A DNA stretch of 64,000 nt from an uncultured delta proteobacterium (GCA_903885795.1 CAISJV010000001.1:124001-188000); one strand, 5' to 3'. Numbered from the stretch's first letter, positions 53,285 through 62,397 are shown. Translations and numbers: made by a program. Notes: generated by a model not told the origin, from the letters alone.

Positions 53285-54100
53285 ATGAAAAAAAATACTT
53301 TTTTAGAGAAGATCGTAGCGACAAAAAGGGAGAAACTTACCACGATGAAAAGGCTGGCGTCGTTAGGGGAGATGCAAGCCAGCCTTCGCGAGCTGGCTCC
53401 GCCCCGGGATTTTCAAGGAGCCCTGGCGGATAAGAAGTGTGCCATTATTGCCGAAATAAAGAAGGCGTCTCCTTCCCGGGGGATCATCCGGGATGATTTC
53501 GATCCTCTGAAAATAGCCACGACCTATGAGGACAACGGCGCGGCGGCGATTTCCATCATCACGGAAAACGTTTTTTTCAAGGGTGACAGCCGTTATCTTT
53601 CGGAAATCAGCAAGATCGCGAGTATTCCCCTCCTCCGGAAGGATTTCATCATCGATCCCTACCAGATTTACGAAACAAGGCTCCTTGGCGGCGACGCCCT
53701 CCTCCTCATTGCCCGCCTCCTGAGCCGGGAAGCACTGGCGGAATACATCGCCCTGACGGTTGAACTCGGGATGACGCCCCTTGTGGAAGTTCATAACGAA
53801 GGAGAACTAGAAAAAAGCCTGGCGGCGGGGGCGCAGGTGATCGGGATCAACAACCGGAATCTGGATACCTTCGTGACCGACCTCGGGACCTCCCTGAAGC
53901 TGGCCCCCCTGATTCCGGCAGGGATCGTAAAAATCAGCGAAAGCGGCATCGCCGGCAGACAGGATGTGGAAACCTTACAACGGGCGGGCATTCATGCCTT
54001 TCTGATCGGCGAGACCCTGATGCGGGCCGCCGATATGGGCCGGAAATTGCGGGAACTCTCAGGGATGGACATGGAACCAGTCGATATCGTACATAGTTGA
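53285..54100 (+). CDS. trpC: Indole-3-glycerol-phosphate synthase
   Basis: 271 residues, a TIM barrel that closes the indole ring from CdRP. Seen are IAEIKKASPSRGIIRDDFDP (catalytic Lys region), ISIITENVFFKGDSRYLSEI, LRKDFIIDPYQIYETRLLGGDALLLIA, VIGINNRNLDTFVTD and ISESGIAGRQDV. ATG 53285 is preceded at very short spacing by AAGAAGGA; the upstream in-frame start at 53210 lies inside the MITE-like element and is rejected. It is a stand-alone TrpC, not fused to TrpF. Confidence 0.95.
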   Translation: MKKNTFLEKIVATKREKLTTMKRLASLGEMQASLRELAPPRDFQGALADKKCAIIAEIKKASPSRGIIRDDFDPLKIATTYEDNGAAAISIITENVFFKGDSRYLSEISKIASIPLLRKDFIIDPYQIYETRLLGGDALLLIARLLSREALAEYIALTVELGMTPLVEVHNEGELEKSLAAGAQVIGINNRNLDTFVTDLGTSLKLAPLIPAGIVKISESGIAGRQDVETLQRAGIHAFLIGETLMRAADMGRKLRELSGMDMEPVDIVHS

Positions 54101-54104
54101 TGAT

Positions 54105-54785
54105 GTGATAGAAATAAAAATATGCGGGATAACCGGGATCGAAGACGCCCTCCATGCCGCGGCCTGTGGGGCTAACGCTCTGGGATTTATCTTCTACAGG
54201 CAGAGCCCCCGTTACATCGACCCGGCGACGGCAGCAGGGATTATTGCCCGGCTCCCCGGTGCAATCTGCAAGATAGGGGTCTTTGTCAATGAGGCGGCGG
54301 AAACGGTAAAGCAGACGGCAGCCGCCTGCGGCCTCGATCTGATCCAGCTTCACGGTGACGAAACTGTTGACTACTGTGAGGGGTTCCACCCCGATGTTCT
54401 GATCAAGGCCCTGCCCCTGGAAACCGAGAAAGATCTCCAGAGGGCTTCCCTCTATCCAGTGCGGGCGCTGCTCGTGGACGCCCGATCAGCAGGCCGTTAT
54501 GGGGGCACAGGGAAACAGGCTTCCTGGGAACTGGCCGCAAGACTGGCGAAAGACAAACCGCTCATCCTGGCGGGGGGCCTCAACAGCGAAAATATCGCGG
54601 CGGCCATGCGAACGGTCCGGCCCCGGGCCGTGGACATCAACTCCGGTGTGGAAGAAGCTCCGGGCAAAAAAAACGCGGAAAAAGTGAAAGAAATTATCGG
54701 GATTGTCAGAGGAGAGGAAAGCGGGGAGGACCATGATCCCACCTTCACAGTGCGCCGTCCGCAAAACCCTCCCGGAATGAAATAA
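54105..54785 (+). CDS. trpF: Phosphoribosylanthranilate isomerase
   Basis: 226 residues. It opens the ribose of PRA by an Amadori rearrangement. The start IEIKICGITGIEDA carries the catalytic Cys, followed by NALGFIFYRQSPRYI, the DLIQLHGDET stretch, LVDARSAGRYGGTGKQASW (catalytic Asp) and AGGLNSENIAAAM with VDINSGVEEAPGKKN. The start is GTG 54105, 4 bp after the trpC stop. The C-terminal 25 residues are a polar extension. Single-domain form, as expected beside a separate trpC. Confidence 0.94.
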   Translation: MIEIKICGITGIEDALHAAACGANALGFIFYRQSPRYIDPATAAGIIARLPGAICKIGVFVNEAAETVKQTAAACGLDLIQLHGDETVDYCEGFHPDVLIKALPLETEKDLQRASLYPVRALLVDARSAGRYGGTGKQASWELAARLAKDKPLILAGGLNSENIAAAMRTVRPRAVDINSGVEEAPGKKNAEKVKEIIGIVRGEESGEDHDPTFTVRRPQNPPGMK

Positions 54786-54791
54786 AAGAGG

Positions 54792-56000
54792 ATGAAAATC
54801 ATGAAAATGCACATGCCGGACAGTAAAGGTCATTTCGGGGTTTTCGGGGGACGTTATGTCGCCGAAACCCTCATGCCCGCCCTGATTGAACTTGAGGAAG
54901 CCTATCGCCGGGCGGCGCGGGACCGTTCGTTTCAGAAGGAGTTCCGCTCCTATCTAAAGGATTATGCGGGCCGGGAGACGCCCCTGTACCTCGCCGCCAA
55001 TCTCACGGAGAAATTCGGCGGGGCCAGGATCTACCTGAAACGGGAGGACCTCAACCACACGGGGGCCCATAAGATCAACAACACCCTCGGGCAGGCCCTT
55101 TTGGCCCGGCGGATGGGCAAGAAACGGGTCATCGCCGAGACCGGGGCCGGCCAGCATGGCGTGGCCACCGCCACCGTCGCCGCCCTCTTCGGCATGGAAT
55201 GCGAGGTCTTCATGGGAGCCGAGGACATCCGGCGGCAGGAACCGAACGTCTTCCGCATGAAGATGCTGGGGGCGGATGTCACCCCTGTGACCTCGGGGAC
55301 GGCGACCCTCAAAGACGCCATGAACGAGGCCATGCGCCAGTGGGTCTCCCGGGTCCGGGACACCTTCTACGTCATCGGCACTACCGCCGGTCCCCATCCC
55401 TATCCGCAGATGGTCCGCGATTTCCAGAGTGTCATTGGCCGGGAGGCGCGCAGGCAGCTCCTGAAAAAGGAAGGCCGCCTTCCCGATTTCCTGGTGGCCT
55501 GTGTCGGCGGGGGAAGTAACGCCATGGGCCTCTTTTATCCCTTCCGGAACGACCAGGAAGTGGCGATGGTCGGGGTGGAAGCGGGAGGCAAAGGGATCGC
55601 GACGGGCCTCCACGCCGCCAGTATTTCCGCGGGACAGGTCGGGGTCCTCCACGGCAATAAGACCTATCTGCTCCAGGATAAACACGGACAGGTTAAGGAC
55701 GCCCACTCCATCTCCGCCGGTCTCGATTACCCCGGTGTCGGTCCGGAACACAGCTTCTTTCATGCCCAGGGGCGGGCGCAGTATGTGTCCGTAACGGACG
55801 ACGAGGCCCTGGCGGCCTTCATGCTCCTGACCACCTGCGAGGGGATCATGCCGGCCATGGAGAGCTCCCACGCCATCGCCTATGCCGCGAAACTCGCTCC
55901 CACCCTGAGCCGGGACAAGATCATCGTGATCTGCCTGTCGGGACGGGGGGACAAGGACATGGGCATCGTTGCCGAGAAAATGGAGGTGAAACTGCCATGA
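54792..56000 (+). CDS. trpB: Tryptophan synthase beta subunit
   Basis: 402 residues, PLP enzyme that joins indole and serine. [15 protein letters not shown] holds the Schiff-base Lys (about residue 89), with [17 protein letters not shown], the PLP phosphate loop [10 protein letters not shown] and the C-terminal SGRGDKDMG. The type matches TrpB1, the partner of TrpA. ATG 54792 follows AAGAGG. It ends with ATGA overlap to trpA. Confidence 0.97.
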   Translation: MKIMKMHMPDSKGHFGVFGGRYVAETLMPALIELEEAYRRAARDRSFQKEFRSYLKDYAGRETPLYLAANLTEKFGGARIYLKREDLNHTGAHKINNTLGQALLARRMGKKRVIAETGAGQHGVATATVAALFGMECEVFMGAEDIRRQEPNVFRMKMLGADVTPVTSGTATLKDAMNEAMRQWVSRVRDTFYVIGTTAGPHPYPQMVRDFQSVIGREARRQLLKKEGRLPDFLVACVGGGSNAMGLFYPFRNDQEVAMVGVEAGGKGIATGLHAASISAGQVGVLHGNKTYLLQDKHGQVKDAHSISAGLDYPGVGPEHSFFHAQGRAQYVSVTDDEALAAFMLLTTCEGIMPAMESSHAIAYAAKLAPTLSRDKIIVICLSGRGDKDMGIVAEKMEVKLP

Positions 56001-56794
56001 GCCGCATCGAAAAGAAATTCAGGGAACTGAAGGCAAGAGGGGAAAAGGCGTTGATCCTGTACCTGACGGCAGGCGATCCGGATCTTGAAACGACGGAAAA
56101 GCTGATCCTGGCCCTGGACACGGCGGGGGTGGATATCCTGGAAATCGGCGTCCCCTTTTCCGACCCGACGGCGGACGGCCCCGTCATCCAGGAGGCGGCC
56201 CAGCGCTCCCTCCGGAGGGGAACGACCCTCGCCGCCATTCTGAAAATGATCGCCCGGGTCCGCAAGGTTACGTCGATTCCCATTGTCCTGTTCACCTACT
56301 ATAATCCTATTTTCGCTTACGGGAATGAACGCTTTGCCGGTCAGGCGAAAGCGGCGGGAGTGGACGGCGTCCTGGTGGTGGATCTGCCGCCGGAAGAGGC
56401 GGACGAGCTGAGAACCTTTACCGATCCCCAGGGGATTGATTTCATCACCCTTACGGCACCGACGACGGATGATCGCCGGCTCGCCAAGGTCGTCAGGACT
56501 TCCTCGGGGTTCATTTACTATATCTCTGTCACGGGCGTCACGGGAACAAAAGAACCCGAAGCGTTGGCGGCGGCCCAGGACCTGCGGCGCATCCGCAAGG
56601 TAACGGACCTCCCAGTGGCCGTCGGCTTCGGCATCTCGACGGCGTCCCAGGTAAGGAAATTCGCCGCCTTGGCCGACGGGGTCGTTATCGGCAGCGCCTT
56701 CGTCAAATGGATAGCACAGCACGGCCAGGAAAAGGATTTTCTCCCCCAGGCCGCGGCCTATGCCCGGGAACTCAAGGAGGCAACCATCTTATAA
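55997..56794 (+). CDS. trpA: Tryptophan synthase alpha subunit
   Basis: 265 residues. It cleaves indoleglycerol phosphate and passes indole to TrpB. The catalytic Glu and Asp are in [43 protein letters not shown] and [11 protein letters not shown] complete the barrel. Its start overlaps the trpB stop (ATGA). A second, internally deleted copy of the same gene is found at 58094-58574, and the 134 bp after its stop recur after that copy. Confidence 0.96.
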   Translation: MSRIEKKFRELKARGEKALILYLTAGDPDLETTEKLILALDTAGVDILEIGVPFSDPTADGPVIQEAAQRSLRRGTTLAAILKMIARVRKVTSIPIVLFTYYNPIFAYGNERFAGQAKAAGVDGVLVVDLPPEEADELRTFTDPQGIDFITLTAPTTDDRRLAKVVRTSSGFIYYISVTGVTGTKEPEALAAAQDLRRIRKVTDLPVAVGFGISTASQVRKFAALADGVVIGSAFVKWIAQHGQEKDFLPQAAAYARELKEATIL

Positions 56795-56928
56795 TCGCGC
56801 ATGTGATAGGTGTTATTATTACTGAAACGAAGCATTAGGGGATTTTGTCAGACAAACTCTGCTTCGAGTCGCAATCAGCGAGACTTTATCATGAAATAGC
56901 GATGTGGGGCTGGACGAGGCTGTCATCT
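56795..56928 (+). repeat. trpA 3' flank, copy 1 of a direct repeat
   Basis: Recurs at 58575-58706 with point changes and small indels. Similarity runs from the trpA coding end to GAGGCTGTCATCT and stops sharply there. It overlaps the last codons of brnA by six bases. No hairpin terminator was recognised in it. Confidence 0.8.
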
Positions 56929-57201
56929 TGTCAACAGCTGGGAACAATCATTAGAACCGGTGATTACGCATTTCAATTCAAGACACCTTTTCAAGACGTC
57001 TGCTACCCAAACTTTGATAATAGATTGTCTGGGTACACCTAAACGCCTTGCTTCTTTGTCCAGTAATTGAATCATCCATACGGGAAAATCTACATTTACC
57101 CTTTTCTCTTCCTGTTCCGGCCGCCTTGCCTTTGACATATCAAGATACTGGGAAATATTCCCGCCTTCATCAAATTTTTTATCAAACTCACGAACCTTCA
57201 T
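56923..57201 (-). CDS. brnA: BrnA-like ribbon-helix-helix antitoxin, apparently orphan
   Basis: 92 residues. The polar N-terminal part (REFDKKFDEGGNISQYLDMSKA) is the toxin-covering segment of BrnA. The C-terminal RHH fold is VNVDFPVWMIQLLDKEARRLGVPRQSIIKVWVADVL. ATG 57201 has GAGGAGG nine bases upstream. BrnA represses its own operon and neutralises the ribonuclease BrnT. The upstream toxin gene survives only as a 40-codon fragment (57188-57316), so the antitoxin may be kept as an anti-addiction or regulatory remnant. Confidence 0.8.
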   Translation of the reverse strand: MKVREFDKKFDEGGNISQYLDMSKARRPEQEEKRVNVDFPVWMIQLLDKEARRLGVPRQSIIKVWVADVLKRCLELKCVITGSNDCSQLLTR

Positions 57202-57316
57202 ATATATCAACCTCCTCTTTTCTGGATCCCCGCACCGAAATGATTCTTATCTTTTCAGACCGATAAGTAATTACGCCCGACCAGTACTTCCCTGTGATAT
57301 TGCCGATTACCCTTCT
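57188..57316 (-). pseudogene. BrnT toxin fragment
   Basis: On the minus strand, about 42 codons ending at TGA 57188-57190 read IGNITGKYWSGVITYRSEKI, then RIISVRGSRKEEVDIYEGS. This is the C-terminal half of a BrnT-type RelE-like ribonuclease, with the typical (R)IISxRxSRKEE end. The N-terminal half is missing and an in-frame stop lies at 57317-57319. It overlaps the brnA start by 14 bp, the normal brnT-brnA arrangement. Confidence 0.72.
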
Positions 57317-57385
57317 TCAATGAGACGAACCAATGTTGACATGTCTGCTTCGTAGTTGATTTTGCGATTCGCTGATTCGGTTGAT

Positions 57386-57802
57386 TTACACAAAACCCAG
57401 CGTAATATGTTTGCCATAAGCAGAAGCGACTTTTTCCAGGGTTTTAATAGTGGGATTCGCCTTGCGCGGGTTTTCTAGCCGCTGGTAAACTTGAAAAGAT
57501 ATTTTCAGTTTGCGGGCAATTTCCTGCTGGGTGTGGCCAGCCCTCAATTTGCGCAGCATCAGAGAAACGGCAATATGTGGTTTAACCGGTATGTAATGAA
57601 TGTTCCGCCCCTTTTTGTTAGATGGGTCAGGAATCTGAAATCCTCGTTCAAAATCGGATTCCAGACAACCATTGAGGGCTTCCTCCGCGTTTTTCAGGGC
57701 CTGGTCAAGTGTTTCACCCCAGGTGTTGATGTTTTCAAAATCAATAAAGTTGAGCAGATAGACTCCTTTCGTCTTTTTGATTTTTGCGGGATACTGCAGC
57801 AT
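57386..57802 (-). CDS. hicB: HicB antitoxin with HTH (XRE) DNA-binding domain
   Basis: 138 residues. Residues 1-70 form the HicB partial RNase H fold (KKTKGVYLLNFIDFENINTWGETLDQALKNAEEAL). Residues about 78-135 are an HTH_XRE domain (LMLRKLRAGHTQQEIARKLKISFQVYQRLENPRKANPTIKTLEKVA). It binds HicA and represses the operon through the operator at 58008-58021. ATG 57802 has AAAGGAG upstream. It starts 2 bp after hicA ends, so the genes are coupled. Longer upstream open codons are not part of the protein. Confidence 0.87.
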   Translation of the reverse strand: MLQYPAKIKKTKGVYLLNFIDFENINTWGETLDQALKNAEEALNGCLESDFERGFQIPDPSNKKGRNIHYIPVKPHIAVSLMLRKLRAGHTQQEIARKLKISFQVYQRLENPRKANPTIKTLEKVASAYGKHITLGFV

Positions 57803-57804
57803 AA

Positions 57805-57993
57805 TTATTTCTCCTTTATTCCGGCCTGTTTCAGAATGGCCAGAACCAGTCCTTTCGGCAGCTCTGTTGTGCCATGCACCGGTATTGGTATGGAACGGCA
57901 ATCTTTTTTGATCATGATGTGGTGGCTGCCGGAAATTCTGTCCAGAACCCAACCGTATTTTTCTAAACATTTTTTTAATTGTTTGCCGTTCAT
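57805..57993 (-). CDS. hicA: HicA mRNA interferase toxin
   Basis: 62 residues with the dsRBD-like HicA fold: LKKCLEKYGWVLDRISGSHHIM, catalytic His at about residue 24, and IPVHGTTELPKGLVLAILKQAGI. It cleaves mRNA and stops growth until neutralised by HicB. No ribosome site precedes ATG 57993: the TATAAT box ends only 8 bp upstream, so the transcript should start at or near the ATG (leaderless). It comes first in the operon, before hicB. Confidence 0.88.
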   Translation of the reverse strand: MNGKQLKKCLEKYGWVLDRISGSHHIMIKKDCRSIPIPVHGTTELPKGLVLAILKQAGIKEK

Positions 57994-58001
57994 TGGTTGG
58001 T

Positions 58002-58029
58002 ATTATACAGCATATATGCTGCATGTCAA
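58002..58029 (-). promoter_or_regulatory. hicAB promoter with 14-bp palindromic operator
   Basis: On the minus strand: TTGACA (58029-58024), a 16-bp spacer and consensus TATAAT (58007-58002). The spacer holds the perfect palindrome CAGCATATATGCTG (58008-58021). HicB binding here would exclude RNA polymerase. The second hicAB locus at 62997-63025 has an analogous layout. Confidence 0.8.
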
Positions 58030-58093
58030 GCGTGAGGTTGGTACTGATGCTATTCAAGTTCGCCACCCTTTCCTTACTCGGTGAGCCAGCAAT

Positions 58094-58574
58094 CAAGGCA
58101 AAAGGGGGAAAGGCGTTGATCCTGTACGTGACGGCGGGCGTGGACGGCGTCCTGGTGGTGGACCTGCCGCCGGAAGAGGCGGACGAGCTGAGAACCTTTA
58201 CCGATCCGCAGGGGATTGATTTTATCACCCTTACCGCGCCGACGACGGATGATCGACGTCTCGAAAAAGTCGTCAAGACTTCCTCGGGGTTCATTTACTA
58301 TATCTCCGTCACGGGCGTCACGGGAACAAAAGAACCGGACCCGGAAGCGGCGGCCCGCGACCTCCGGCGCATCCGCAAGGCAACGGACCTCCCGGTGGCC
58401 GTCGGTTTCGGCATCTCGACGGCAGCCCAGGTAGGGAAATTCGCCGCCCTTGCCGATAGGGTCGTCATCGGCAGCGCCTTTGTCAAATGGATTTCACAGC
58501 AAAGCCAGGAACAGGACTTTCTCCAGCAGGCCGCAGCCTATGCCCGGGAGCTCAAGGAGGCAACCATCTTGTAA
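58094..58574 (+). pseudogene. trpA: trpA partial copy with 285-bp in-frame deletion
   Basis: It matches trpA from about codon 12 to the stop, but nt 56076-56360 of the parent are missing (95 codons), joined at a CGGCRGG microhomology (58131-58137). KALILYVTAG runs directly into [17 protein letters not shown]. The lost part carries the catalytic Glu and Asp and half the barrel. The frame is open and 5' open codons extend to 58047, but no ribosome site is seen. About one base in ten differs from trpA by eye, so it is an old duplication or was imported from a relative. Confidence 0.88.
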
Positions 58575-58706
58575 TAGTCCGATATTATAGGTGTAATTTT
58601 ATTGAAAAGAAGCATCCGGGGATTTGTCAGGCATACTCTGTTTCGAGTGGCAATCAACGAGACTTTATCATGAACTAGCGAGGTGGGCTGGACGAGGCTG
58701 TCATCT
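58575..58706 (+). repeat. trpA 3' flank, copy 2
   Basis: Partner of 56795-56928; both contain GAGACTTTATCATGAA and GCTGGACGAGGCTGTCATCT. After 58706 sequences diverge. The remaining 58707-58816 up to the RT gene end shows no gene. Confidence 0.8.
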
Positions 58707-58816
58707 ACGAGTCAAGGATAGGGTACTCAATGAACTACCGAGAATTATGATTTGAAATCAAGTGACGCGTGGCCGCCCAGATATCAGTTTTGCATCTGGT
58801 TGGACAGCGCCAGGCT

Positions 58817-61807
58817 TTAGGAGGGCCAGTCAGGCGGAGGCGGTCGCCACTTTTTATCACCATCCTGTAGCCTTCCGAGATGAATCCTTCGTAGCTCAGC
58901 GATGGGAAGTATGACGCTTACAACATCATCTGTGCCGCGCTCAATGAGGCGGCACAGGTCGCGCAGGTAGCGCTTTTCTTTTGGTGCCCAGACTCTGCAG
59001 TCCGAATATTTTCCGTTGTTCGCAATGCCAACAATGCAGTGTAGTTGAAGACCTACGGACTGGATGAGATGGTCATACGAAAAAGTATCCTGATTCCAGG
59101 ATGGTGAGAGTACGAGCTCCACCCGCCCCAGTAGGTCAGCCACGCGCCTAGCTTCGATGAGTTCGCTGCAGATAAGAACTGAGAATTTGCCGTAGGTGGA
59201 ATGCACTACTACGCGTGGACGAGGTAGAGTCGGTGGAGTCGGAAATCGTAGCGGGGGTGTCCTTTTGAGAAGCGCGTCCGCTTCGTCTCTGGCGGGAAGA
59301 CGCTTCGTCCATGGCCAAGTTGCTGCAGAGGAGAAGGGGCCGGGGATGACGGCAAAGACTTGATTGTAAACAAGAGGCCTGGTGGCGTGGTGCCGGTACT
59401 CGAGTCCAACGACAAGTCCTATTCCACCAAACCGGACGATATAGTTCGCAAGGGTCCGAAACCAGGATCGAGGTACCGATAGTTCGGGCAAAACCAGTAA
59501 GGATGGTCTGGCTCTTCCCCTTCCCGGGGCTTTGGCAATGCTTGTGGCTTTAGCGACCACCGTTGCAAGACCGCGCAACCGCGGCCAGTCCAATACTGGC
59601 CGTCCAGTTTCTGAGCCCTCAACTCTAGTTGCAGCTCCGTACCAGTATGGTTTTTCAGGAACAAACAAATTGCCAATAATGAGCTGGGGATCAGACGGCA
59701 GACCAGTAATCTTCTCATTACACGGAAAGCTCACGGTTGCATCGTCAATAACCTCGCCTAGTGGGTCCCGGTACTTGGTGCCTCTCACTGCGTTGACGAC
59801 TTGAAGGAGTTTGTCGAAGCCATCTGAGGGAAAGCCATTCTTTTCTACATGGTACAGGAGACGCCGAGCAATGTCTAAGTAGGATGGTGGCCTGGTGCAC
59901 AGGAAAAGGCGCGCGGGAGCGATTGCCCAGGGCTTATCGCCAAGCTGTGAGCACTCAGTGACGAACGATTCGATTGTATTCAATCGGCTGCAGAGAGCAG
60001 GGTCGTCGACCAGTGACAACTTTAGCCAGTTGTGATCTACGCTATCAAACGGATTTGCTCCGATCTTGTCATCTTCCCTGTCACGAGCTCGGAGGTCAGA
60101 TGCGGCAAGACGGAGAGCACACCGAAATAATGCTAAAGTCCCGAGACGGCTAGTCCGGACCAGAATGCCTGCATTGAGGCCCTGTGCGCTTCTTTTTGGG
60201 GCGGTACGAGGCAGTGAGGATGCGATTGCTTCAACCCGCTTTTCGTGTAAATAGTTTCGAAGCCAAATCCATGCACTGTCACTATTGATTGAACGGCCAG
60301 AGTGGCTAAGAGTGGTCACCGTCTTTCGAAGGGTCTCAACAGAGCCCCAAGTTTGATCCATTCGCGTATTCAGTTGGTCGAAAGACTTCCAGTCCTGAGT
60401 AGCGAGTGAAAGGCGCAGTAACCGAATTGAGAGGTCGAAATTTTCAACCCAGTCTTCCTCGCCATCAAGCACGCGGCCAATATGATCCTGTGTTTGCTGT
60501 GCAATTGCAATCGCGGCGTTGGGATCGAGAAGACTAGAAGCACGTTCGAGTGATGCAAGTGTCGTCGACAGGGCAAAGTGTTTGAGATGTAACCGGTCAG
60601 CGTCCCGCAGAACCCTTAGCGGTGAGCTATCGACCTTGCATGCGCTCACCAATTTCAAGGCTTTGTCCTCCAGAAACAGAGATGTATCGAGAAATGCCCT
60701 GCGCTCGCTCACAAGCTGACAAAAATCATCTCTAATCGATTGGAGAAAGCCTGTACCTTGCACCCCACTCAGACGGTGAGCCCGTGTTTTCTCTTTCTGG
60801 ATCTTGAGCTGGCACTTCGGTCGTTTCAACGCACATACATCTAAGGCAATGGATTCACTGGTGGAGTCAACTACAGGGAACACGGCAGTAATTGAGTCTG
60901 TTAGCGCGTCTGAAGCATCTACTGCCGGAAAGTATACGACAACGATGTCATCTACATAACGTCGATAGCATATGGTGTATTTCAAATTTTCTACGAAGTG
61001 GTCAAGGCTGGCAAGAGCCAAGTTTGCAACAACTCGGCTTGTCAAAGCACCAATAGGGATCCCTATTGACCATTCTAAGCCTGTGCGACGTGCTGCATTG
61101 ATTCGATACTGGTGATGAGATTCGAGAAGGGATTGGGTTGCTGTTAGAAAGGCGTCAGTATCCAGATCCCCGCTCGCTTCATGGCAATTAGACACGAATT
61201 CGTCGTCCACGAGGAAGCCGGCGTCAATCGTGTCGTAGAAACTCGCTAGGTCTGCGCTGAGAATCTCGACTGGTTCTTTGTGATGCCGTAGGGCTCTGAT
61301 CGCTGCCTCGATAGGTGTGGTGCGAAACTCTTGGTAGCGTTTTGGCCAGTATTCGAAGAGCCAGCGACGAGACTTTAGCAGTTCCCCTTTTCGAGAATCG
61401 AGGCGATATCCCACAACGCTTGTTGACAAGACGCTTTCCAGTGCTGGTCCGAATTCCCAAAGATACAGCACCTCAACGATAGCGAACTCGATCGTGGGGG
61501 TGAGGCGGAGTTGCACGTCGAGAGTGACGGAACCCTTCGCGGCGCTTCTACCACCGATACGAACAATTTCTTTATTTGATCTGGGTGCGCAGCGGAGTCG
61601 CTTTGGAGCGACCCAGACCTCACCAAGCGGGAGGCCGGTGAACCACCCCCCATTCTCAGCCAGGCATGCCTGAAGTTTGCGGAGGTTGCTATCAAGATCG
61701 GACTCATAATACGCCAAATCCAAAAGTCCGATGCCACGGTGCTCAAAATATAAGGCTCCCTTTGCTTGACGATAAGCAAGATAGAGGTCCGCAAGAGAAC
61801 GCAGCAT
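58817..61807 (-). CDS. Reverse transcriptase-nitrilase fusion, DRT1/UG1-like defence protein
   Basis: 996 residues. Residues about 100-345 form a reverse transcriptase: ILSADLASFYDTID (182-195, catalytic D186), GIPIGALTSRVVANLALASLD (249-269) and the YVDD box at 284-287. Residues about 360-700 are a helical region I do not recognise. Residues about 765-970 form a carbon-nitrogen hydrolase (nitrilase) domain with candidate triad E775 (LVLPELS), K835 (WTKR) and C880 (SVLICSEL). RTs of the UG1 class with a C-terminal nitrilase are known as DRT type 1 anti-phage proteins. No intron maturase or retron signature is present. ATG 61807 has GGAAGGG nine bases upstream. It lies in a TA-rich island, and its base use looks less GC-rich than its neighbours. 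Confidence 0.83.
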   Translation of the reverse strand: MLRSLADLYLAYRQAKGALYFEHRGIGLLDLAYYESDLDSNLRKLQACLAENGGWFTGLPLGEVWVAPKRLRCAPRSNKEIVRIGGRSAAKGSVTLDVQLRLTPTIEFAIVEVLYLWEFGPALESVLSTSVVGYRLDSRKGELLKSRRWLFEYWPKRYQEFRTTPIEAAIRALRHHKEPVEILSADLASFYDTIDAGFLVDDEFVSNCHEASGDLDTDAFLTATQSLLESHHQYRINAARRTGLEWSIGIPIGALTSRVVANLALASLDHFVENLKYTICYRRYVDDIVVVYFPAVDASDALTDSITAVFPVVDSTSESIALDVCALKRPKCQLKIQKEKTRAHRLSGVQGTGFLQSIRDDFCQLVSERRAFLDTSLFLEDKALKLVSACKVDSSPLRVLRDADRLHLKHFALSTTLASLERASSLLDPNAAIAIAQQTQDHIGRVLDGEEDWVENFDLSIRLLRLSLATQDWKSFDQLNTRMDQTWGSVETLRKTVTTLSHSGRSINSDSAWIWLRNYLHEKRVEAIASSLPRTAPKRSAQGLNAGILVRTSRLGTLALFRCALRLAASDLRARDREDDKIGANPFDSVDHNWLKLSLVDDPALCSRLNTIESFVTECSQLGDKPWAIAPARLFLCTRPPSYLDIARRLLYHVEKNGFPSDGFDKLLQVVNAVRGTKYRDPLGEVIDDATVSFPCNEKITGLPSDPQLIIGNLFVPEKPYWYGAATRVEGSETGRPVLDWPRLRGLATVVAKATSIAKAPGRGRARPSLLVLPELSVPRSWFRTLANYIVRFGGIGLVVGLEYRHHATRPLVYNQVFAVIPGPFSSAATWPWTKRLPARDEADALLKRTPPLRFPTPPTLPRPRVVVHSTYGKFSVLICSELIEARRVADLLGRVELVLSPSWNQDTFSYDHLIQSVGLQLHCIVGIANNGKYSDCRVWAPKEKRYLRDLCRLIERGTDDVVSVILPIAELRRIHLGRLQDGDKKWRPPPPDWPS

Positions 61808-62397
61808 GGTAAAGGCCCTTCCTCGACTTTAGATATGTAAACGACTTTTGTGTGCGAACTTAATAAAAGGTTTCCTGCGAACCACCACCATTAAGGTCGG
61901 CGTCGAGCAAGGTGTTTATACGCGCTGAGCACCTTGACTGGTCTGCTGGGGACTGTTTTGAACCGATTGGCTTTTTCTATCACCATTTGCGTTCCAAATC
62001 TACTATGTCATGAAATATTCTTAGCCTATCGAGGAAGTTGTTCATAATCTACACGAACCGATAATAAGCCGTCGAGCATTTGAACCTTTCGCCCTGTATT
62101 CAGTGATTCTCTCGGTAAGTCCAACCTGACGCTTGGAAGTCTTTTATACCGGCAGACAAGCCCCGATAACACTTTAAGAAATCGCTAATCTCTTCCGCTC
62201 CAGATCCTCCAACATTACGCTGACCAAAAACTCAAGCTCCGATTTTACCACCTCTAGACAGCCAGTCCTTTGCTGGTCTTGAGTCTAACATCCGGAATGC
62301 CTTGTCCCGCCTGCGTCTTGCGACTTCGCCGCGGCGAAGTATCTCAACTATTAGACATTATTCATGTGTCAAGTGTGTGCCTGAAAATTTTCCTTGT
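61808..62397 (-). other. 590-bp leader of the RT gene without an evident gene
   Basis: Between the RT start and the broken parB-like gene. The longest coding-looking frame is about 37 codons on the minus strand (contains SELEFLVSVMLEDLERKRL), with no start site of quality and no recognised family. Several AT-rich stretches could be promoters; no clear -35/-10 pair was fixed. A structured non-coding RNA, as found with some other defence RTs, is possible but not shown. Confidence 0.5.
62323..62340. other. Perfect 18-bp palindrome
   Basis: ACTTCGCCGCGGCGAAGT reads the same on both strands. It is 58 bp after the stop of the parB-like pseudogene and inside the RT leader. It could be a hairpin end, a protein-binding site or a partition site; no T-run follows. 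Confidence 0.55.

Noticed and set aside
58047-58574. Second trpA copy as a functional tryptophan synthase alpha subunit
   Set aside because: The deletion removes the catalytic Glu and Asp and half the barrel; no ribosome site.
58817-61807. RT as a group II intron maturase or a retron
   Set aside because: No maturase or HNH domain, no intron ends or msr/msd-like repeat seen, and the C-terminus is a nitrilase domain.
62085-62110. A GGTTCAAAT-like T-loop on the minus strand suggesting a tRNA
   Set aside because: No matching acceptor, D or anticodon stems could be built around it.
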